Source: Spirochaetota bacterium
Lineage (GTDB): Bacteria; Spirochaetota; UBA4802; UBA5368
Length of the DNA: 64,000 nt
Assembly: GCA_004297825.1 (NCBI GenBank)
Contig: SCSX01000053.1
Coordinates: 1 to 64,000 of the forward strand
Reading direction: 5' to 3'
Both the position numbers and the translations under genes were made by a program. Below, one piece after another: positions 59,248-64,000 of this stretch (positions are counted from its first letter, which is position 1; the number at the start of each line of letters is the position of its first letter). A model generated the notes under the pieces. It was given only the letters and a program-made list of their open reading frames with translations. It was not told the DNA's origin and did no database searches.

Positions 59248-60606
59248 ATGGCTGAATTGAAACGGGTATTGACCGCGCGTTCAGTCGCGGCAGCGGGCGC
59301 GGGATTCGCGTTCGCCATGATGTCCATCGTCGCCGACGTACAGGTCGCCGACCTCGTGCCCGGCAACACCGGTTGGATCGCGGTCATCGCCGCGGCCGTC
59401 TTCTGCATCCTGGCCTCCTGGTGCTTCGGCGAGCTGTCGGGGATGTTCCCGACCTCCGCGGGGGTACGGGTCTATATACAGCAGGCATTCAACGAAAAAA
59501 TGGCTATCCCGCTTTCCGCGGCGTACATATTCACCGTAGTGGCCGCTTCCGGAGCCGAGGCGTATGTATTCGGGAGCGTCTTTGTCGCGCTTATTCCCGG
59601 AGGTCCTTCGATCTGGTTCTACGTAATACTGGGATTCGCAATCGCCGGGGCGCTTAATTACTTCGGGGTCGAGATTGCCTCCGGTGTCCAGAACATGCTT
59701 GCGATCATAATGTTTCTTTTCCTGGTGATCGTCAGCCTGGTCGCCCTGTATCAATTCGGCACACGCTTTGAAAACTGGTACAACCCGTTTGCGGGCGAGG
59801 GGGGCGGCGAGGGTTTCGCCACGGCGGTGGCGCTCTCCGTGTTCCTCTATGCAGGATTTGAATGGGTCACCGCTCTTTCCGAAGAAACGAAGCAACAGGA
59901 CGTAATCTCGAGGGGAATGATCGGATCCATCCTCATTCTATGCATCGTGTATGCGCTCCTTAACGCCGCGCTCGTCAGCGCGGTTCCCAGGGATGTGCTG
60001 ACGGGAAGGGAAGCGTGGACGGACGGTTTGTTGTACGGCGCCCGTCCGCATGTCGTGTTTATCAAGATCGTGTTCGGCCCGTACGAAACGCTCGGCCTGA
60101 TAGGCGCCGGCCTGTTGAGCTTTCTCGCGTCCATGACCTCTTTCAACGCGGGAATCCTCACCACGTCGCGGTTCCTGTACGCAATGAGCCGGGATAAGAC
60201 CATGCCCAGATACCTGAGTAAAATTCACATGGAGTATTTCACTCCGCACGCGGCAATAATCACCTTATGCGTCGTGGCGCTCGTCAGCGCGATTCTGCTG
60301 ACCATGCTTGGCGGATTCGACTCGTTCACCTACGCGGTGGCGGGAGCCGAGATAATGATGTACGTCCTTGCAGCATTGAGCGTCATCAAGTTGCGCCGGA
60401 AAATGAAATCCCGGGAACGGCCATTCCGCGTTCCCCTGTATCCCCTGACTGCCATATTCTCTGCGATATTTTTCTCGCTGCTTTTTGTTCTGGTATTTGC
60501 GGATCAGAAAATCGAGGTACAGACCGGCTTCGCCATATTGATATCCATTATCGCCGTCATGGTGCTGCATACGGTATTTATAATTCCGCGCCTCAAAAAG
60601 AAATAA
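59248..60606 (+). CDS. APC-superfamily amino acid/polyamine permease
   Basis: 452 aa, about 12 transmembrane helices. The unwound helix-1 region is GFAFAMMSIVADVQVADLVPG (short core MMSIVADVQVADL), with GELSGMFPTSAGVRVYIQQAF in helix 2-3 (core ELSGMFPTSAGV) as in APC transporters. FLYAGFEWVTALSEET matches the conserved helix-6 F-x-GxE-x5-EE motif. SMTSFNAGILTTSRFLYAMSRD in part is the helix-8 motif. Substrate class: amino acids, GABA or amines. Ribosome-binding site GGAGAA 8 nt before ATG. Last gene of the operon. Confidence 0.9.
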   Translation: MAELKRVLTARSVAAAGAGFAFAMMSIVADVQVADLVPGNTGWIAVIAAAVFCILASWCFGELSGMFPTSAGVRVYIQQAFNEKMAIPLSAAYIFTVVAASGAEAYVFGSVFVALIPGGPSIWFYVILGFAIAGALNYFGVEIASGVQNMLAIIMFLFLVIVSLVALYQFGTRFENWYNPFAGEGGGEGFATAVALSVFLYAGFEWVTALSEETKQQDVISRGMIGSILILCIVYALLNAALVSAVPRDVLTGREAWTDGLLYGARPHVVFIKIVFGPYETLGLIGAGLLSFLASMTSFNAGILTTSRFLYAMSRDKTMPRYLSKIHMEYFTPHAAIITLCVVALVSAILLTMLGGFDSFTYAVAGAEIMMYVLAALSVIKLRRKMKSRERPFRVPLYPLTAIFSAIFFSLLFVLVFADQKIEVQTGFAILISIIAVMVLHTVFIIPRLKKK

Positions 60607-60689
60607 AGAGTATCAGCCTCGGAGAGTGGAATGAGCATGATGGCGGCGTTCCGCTGCGCGCGTCACGCCGACCCCATGCTCGGCCAGGT

Positions 60690-61757
60690 TCAGATCACCC
60701 CGCGTTTTTTCGCCAGGGTCATCATCTGCTCCGCGCTCGTCGCGGGGGGAATTTTGTAGGAATCCCCGGATTTCACTGCAAGTGAAACCGCTTCCGCCGG
60801 GCACGCAGTGACGCAGAGCCCGCACCCGATGCAGCGCTCCAGGCCGATCTCCGCCGTACCGCCGGCGTTCATCGTGATCGCGTCCATCTGGCATCGCTCA
60901 AGGCATGATTCGCACCCGGTGCACGCATCCGCGTCCACGCGTGCCTGGTAATTCGAGAACACGATCTCCGCCGGGCGGGGATGCTTCTTTATCGCGCCGA
61001 GCACACCGCAGCAGTCGCCGCAGCAGCAGCACATACCGGCGGGATTCTGCGCCGTTGCGGGCTGCGTCACAAGGCCTGTCTCCTGAGCCGTGGTCAGAAT
61101 CCGTATCGCCTCGTCAGCACTTATACCGCGTCCCATCCCGTTCTCGACATAAAAGCGTGCCATGGAGCCGAACATGAAGCATGTCTCCATGGGCTTCCCG
61201 CATCCCGTATCCTGGAGCTTCTTGCCCTTGCGGCAGGCGCACTCGGCGACCGCGATGGTATCGGCGCTCTTTAAAATCTGCACCGCATCCTCGTAGGCGG
61301 CAACGCGGTTCTCCGGCACGATCGATCGCTGCACCGGGATGGTGCGCAGGAACAGTCCATCCGTTGCCGCGATCGCGCCATGGAAGCCCTGGGCAAAATA
61401 TTCCTCGAGCATTTCGCTCAGCTCCCGGTTGAAACGCGTGATTTGGAACTCCATGAGTCCGTGCATGAAGGGTATCGCACCATACTTGACGGACTCGCCC
61501 TTGCGTACCCGGAACAGGAGCCCCCGTTTCGCCATATCCTCGAGCTGCGCCGCGACCTGGTCCGCGGGCCTGCCCGTCCGCTCCGCCACCGCGGCCGGCT
61601 CCTCTATGCGCGGCGACATCTCCAGGAAGAGGCGCGCGTCTTTTTCGTCGAACAGGGATTTAAGTATTTTAATCTCTATGTTCGATTTTGTCGCCGGAAA
61701 CCCCAGCGAATATAAATCCAGGCGTTGCTGCAATTCCCGAAAAATGTCCTCCGCCAT
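60690..61757 (-). CDS. Winged-helix-like / Cys-rich ferredoxin protein
   Basis: 355 aa. Residues 1-95 look like a winged helix (PAAVAERTGRPADQVAAQLEDMAKRGLL). A middle Cys-rich part follows (AECACRKGKKL, GCGKPMETCFMFG). The GMCCCCGDCCGVL motif (about 245-257) precedes two classical [4Fe-4S] motifs, CTGCESCLERCQMDAI and CIGCGLCVTACPAEAV (about 282-330). The family occurs in anaerobes such as Geobacter; a regulator or an electron carrier with HTH-like fold are both possible. AAGGAGG site. A promoter (TTGACA 61800-61805, GATACT 61778-61783, 16-bp spacer, read leftward) precedes it. Confidence 0.85.
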   Translation of the reverse strand: MAEDIFRELQQRLDLYSLGFPATKSNIEIKILKSLFDEKDARLFLEMSPRIEEPAAVAERTGRPADQVAAQLEDMAKRGLLFRVRKGESVKYGAIPFMHGLMEFQITRFNRELSEMLEEYFAQGFHGAIAATDGLFLRTIPVQRSIVPENRVAAYEDAVQILKSADTIAVAECACRKGKKLQDTGCGKPMETCFMFGSMARFYVENGMGRGISADEAIRILTTAQETGLVTQPATAQNPAGMCCCCGDCCGVLGAIKKHPRPAEIVFSNYQARVDADACTGCESCLERCQMDAITMNAGGTAEIGLERCIGCGLCVTACPAEAVSLAVKSGDSYKIPPATSAEQMMTLAKKRGVI

Positions 61758-62060
61758 TGAGTTCCTCCTTTTTCGCTAGTATCGACCGCCGGATTGAAAT
61801 GTCAAGGCATAAAACGAACGTTTGTTCGGTATTATACGGGATTCATTTTCTACCGGCCTTCCTGTAAGTGGAGGAGAGGTAACGGAGCGATGTGCCGCAG
61901 GATAGGGTAAGCCGGCATACACGTTCACGGAGTTACGGATTCACAGGGACGGGGTTCTTATAAGGCACTCCGCGGGAACACGGCAGGCATGGACGGCCCG
62001 TGAGCGCATCGGTCCCAACCCCGAATTCGTCCGGGTCTTTACAAAAAATGCGGCGCACTA
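61758..62060. other. Intergenic region between two leftward genes
   Basis: 303 bp. The left end holds the promoter elements and the CGAAC palindrome. The rest (about 61860-62060), which is the 3' flank of the envelope-protein gene, shows no terminator or gene I can support. Confidence 0.45.
61815..61828. promoter_or_regulatory. TetR/AcrR-like inverted repeat upstream of the ferredoxin-like gene
   Basis: CGAAC-GTTT-GTTCG, perfect 5-bp arms, about 10 bp upstream of the predicted -35 of the leftward promoter. The shape matches many TetR-family sites (ACGAACGTTTGTTCG). Confidence 0.5.
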
Positions 62061-63275
62061 TTACAGGTAGGAAGACCTGAGCGTCAACCCGAAAAACACC
62101 GATCTCCCGTCAAGGTTTCTCGTTTTGCCCCATGCCTTGACCTGGTTATACCCGTACGCGAGCTCTACAAAGGCGCCTATAGCGGGAGAAAAGCTTACTT
62201 CAAGGCCGACCCCGCCGACCACACCTTTCGGCGATGTCTTATCGATGTCGTTAGCCGCGCTTTTGACTGATGACCCGTCTTTATAATCCATTTGGCTTCC
62301 GGATACAAGGAGGGTTAACTGGTACGCGGCAAGGATATACCCCTGGCACTGGATGCCCTTGAAGTACGATCCGTAAATGTATCGAACCCCCGGACCGATT
62401 CCCAGAAAACCAAGCGTGGCGGAATCGTCGTCGGGCGCGGTCGCGGTCACCGGAATGTTCGGGTTCAGGTCCTTGTACGCGGCGAGCTTGTCATGGTTCC
62501 AGTTCGTCATATGTATGGTTCCGCGCATGTAGACGTCGAGTCCGTTGCCGTTCCGGTCGCGCTCGCGCCACAGGAACCCGTCGAGCACGATGTTTGCCAA
62601 AGGAGAATCATAGAGGTTGCTGACCTCCTTGTCCGCGATCGTGGAAAACCCGTAGCCGAGCCGGAAGAGCGAGGCCCTGGTCAGGATATTGTCTTTCCTC
62701 CCGATTACGCGTACCGGTTCCGCCTGGTCCGTCTCGTGTTCGGCGATCCATTGTTCAAACTCCCGGATACTGTCTTCACGGCCATCGACGAGGAAGGCGC
62801 CAAGCGCCTGGGCACAGCGCCCCATGCTGTCCCGCATACGGAACTTGAGTGTCTTGACCCTCGCGAGCACGATGTTCCCGCTGGTACGATCAAGTATCTT
62901 GGCCGTGATATAGAACTTGCCGTCCAGAAAGGACACATTCCCGTAGATGATGTAATCGGTCTTGATGCTTTCCATGAGCTTCTTGATGCAGGCATCGTCG
63001 TAACAGGCGTCAAGGCTCATCTTGAGCTCCTCTGCCGCGATAACCTGGCGCACCTCGTCATCCGAGGTGATTGTGAATTGACCCGCCGCAATGATCTCCT
63101 CGGAGATGTAGTCTTTCATGAGCGAACCGGCCGGGTCTGCTGCCGGCAGTCCCTGGACGACGGCGAACGGTTTCAGGTAGATGGTCTTTCGCGCGGCGGT
63201 AAGGGGCGTCAGGGAGGCTGCGAATATGACAGCGAGTGATATGATACACGAAACACGTCGTTTGTTCCTGCTCAT
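62061..63275 (-). CDS. Exported TolB/FlgO-like N-domain fused to a beta-barrel-like C-domain
   Basis: 404 aa. Signal peptide (IISLAVIFAASLTPLTAA, cleavage near 28). Residues 30-165 (KTIYLKPFAVV, DYISEEIIAAGQFTITSDDEV, TDYIIYGNVSFLDGKFYITAKILDRTSG in parts) resemble the N-terminal domain of TolB/FlgO/CsgG-like envelope proteins, which test operon-like parts in the periplasm. Residues 200-404 alternate hydrophobic residues with many Gly/Tyr (GVGLEVSFSPAIGAFVELAYGYNQ in part), as in outer-membrane beta-barrels. A Cys pair in ACYDDACIKKLM may form a disulfide. The function is not recognised. AGGGG upstream of ATG. Confidence 0.7.
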   Translation of the reverse strand: MSRNKRRVSCIISLAVIFAASLTPLTAARKTIYLKPFAVVQGLPAADPAGSLMKDYISEEIIAAGQFTITSDDEVRQVIAAEELKMSLDACYDDACIKKLMESIKTDYIIYGNVSFLDGKFYITAKILDRTSGNIVLARVKTLKFRMRDSMGRCAQALGAFLVDGREDSIREFEQWIAEHETDQAEPVRVIGRKDNILTRASLFRLGYGFSTIADKEVSNLYDSPLANIVLDGFLWRERDRNGNGLDVYMRGTIHMTNWNHDKLAAYKDLNPNIPVTATAPDDDSATLGFLGIGPGVRYIYGSYFKGIQCQGYILAAYQLTLLVSGSQMDYKDGSSVKSAANDIDKTSPKGVVGGVGLEVSFSPAIGAFVELAYGYNQVKAWGKTRNLDGRSVFFGLTLRSSYL

Positions 63276-63536
63276 GGCATACCCCTATTACACATCACAA
63301 GTTTCTTTTTCCCCGGCCTAACCAAGTGTCATCCCTTATGATTATCGCATCCTAGCCTGCACCTCGCAGGGGTTCAAGCGAAAAATTCCACAGTATCCGG
63401 GAGCATGGCCTGCCAACGGTATTTCCGGCGTCACGCGCGAACCAGGGAACACCGGGTGCCTTCCAAATGTGCTTGAAAAACTTCATGATCCGAAATACAT
63501 GGTGTTACGGCCTTCGTTGTCCAGGCGGGAGGAACG

Positions 63537-64000
63537 ATGTCAAACAGGGAAAAGTTCCGCGGCGTGTATACGGTCGTACCCACGCCGCTGCGCGGGGACG
63601 AACGCATCGACCATGCGGGTCTCGCACACCTGATTAATTATTACATTGAATCCGGGTGCAATGGGCTCCTTGTGCTGGGGAGCGGCGGTGAGTTTCCCTA
63701 TTTCAACTTCGAAGAGCGGGTCGCCATCGTAAAAACCGCCGCGAAGGCGGCGCGGAAACGCGTCCCCGTGCTCGCGGGGGCCGGCTTTTGCGGGCTTGCC
63801 GAGACCCTCGCGTTCGTGGACGCGGCAGCCGTTCCCGGCATGGACGGTTTTCTCGTGATACTCCCCACCTATCATCCCATCGGTATCGATGAGGCCGTCT
63901 CGTTTTACACGCGGGTTGTATCGGCATCCAAAAAACCGGTCCTCTACTATCATTACCCTCAGATGACGGAACTTTTTTTCCCCGCGGCCGCGCTCGCGCG
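63537..64000 (+). CDS. Dihydrodipicolinate synthase/N-acetylneuraminate lyase-family protein, partial
   Basis: The 154 visible residues start MSNREKFRGVYTVVPTPLRGDE, behind an ideal GGGAGGAACG site. VLGSGGEFPYFNFEER corresponds to the GTTGE(S/A)xxL substrate loop (here GSGGEFPYF, Gly-Ser replacing the double Thr). VPVLAGAGF and YYHYPQMT match the strand with the conserved tyrosine region. The Schiff-base lysine lies beyond the window edge. The changed GTT motif argues against true DapA and for another aldolase of the family (e.g. sugar-acid or 4-hydroxy-2-oxoglutarate type). Confidence 0.85.
   Translation, partial: MSNREKFRGVYTVVPTPLRGDERIDHAGLAHLINYYIESGCNGLLVLGSGGEFPYFNFEERVAIVKTAAKAARKRVPVLAGAGFCGLAETLAFVDAAAVPGMDGFLVILPTYHPIGIDEAVSFYTRVVSASKKPVLYYHYPQMTELFFPAAALA

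Overview
The window is 64 kb of GC-rich, gene-dense chromosome from a diderm, probably anaerobic, environmental bacterium. A lineage of Spirochaetota is my best guess. It rests on the mix of a 7TMR-DISM/SpoIIE sensor kinase, PilZ and HD-GYP proteins, split glycine dehydrogenase, OFA-type transporter and putative sphingolipid genes. No rRNA or ribosomal protein is present to settle it. There is no tRNA, CRISPR array, integrase or transposase that I can see; the only RNA gene is RNase P RNA (rnpB).

Layout. 1-8.3 kb (all minus strand) is a nitrogen-oxide block. A six-gene operon (ferredoxin, zinc ribbon, MarR regulator with a Cys-rich tail, YgbA-like protein, DUF438/hemerythrin/PAS protein, cupin) starts at a promoter overlapping a perfect MarR-type palindrome and ends at a hairpin. 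It is followed by nrfH-nrfA-gcvPB-lipA-lipoate ligase accessory domain. 8.6-11 kb holds an OFA transporter, a small coiled-coil protein and an enoyl-CoA hydratase. 11.5-22.8 kb carries a serine-palmitoyltransferase-like enzyme, HD-GYP phosphodiesterase, rnpB, an M16C protease, a radical SAM protein, an amidase, a PilZ protein, an extended SDR and a 3-ketosphinganine-reductase-like SDR. The last two and the first suggest sphingolipid synthesis. 22.8-28.4 kb is a sucrose/fructan unit (GH32, fructokinase, sugar symporter) with an enolase-superfamily enzyme.

29.2-40.9 kb is visibly more AT-rich than its surroundings. It contains a B12/radical SAM enzyme directly coupled to a cyclopropane-synthase-type lipid methyltransferase, a large hybrid sensor with SpoIIE phosphatase, two paralogous flavoenzymes resembling polyenoic fatty acid isomerase, and an NTE-like patatin phospholipase. 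I read it as a possibly acquired lipid-modification island and as the best candidate for an undescribed system.

41-48 kb holds an ABC-F ATPase, a small release-factor-like protein, glycogen phosphorylase, and a corrinoid protein with a UroD-type methyltransferase. 48.2-54.9 kb is a three-gene phosphorelay led by a 1594-residue multi-PAS kinase. 55.6-60.6 kb holds a CoA-transferase, then an operon of class III aminotransferase, SCP2 protein and APC permease behind a near-consensus promoter. The window ends with a ferredoxin-like regulator/redox protein, a TolB-like/beta-barrel envelope protein and the start of a DapA-family gene.

Short dispersed repeats recur between genes: a ~92-bp palindromic unit (11.4 and 55.4 kb), a GTAGAGACG hairpin (12.8 and 42.8 kb) and a CCTGTCGAGGGACTC unit (45.96 and 46.76 kb). 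Starts were chosen by ribosome-binding site and family alignment from memory; no search was run.
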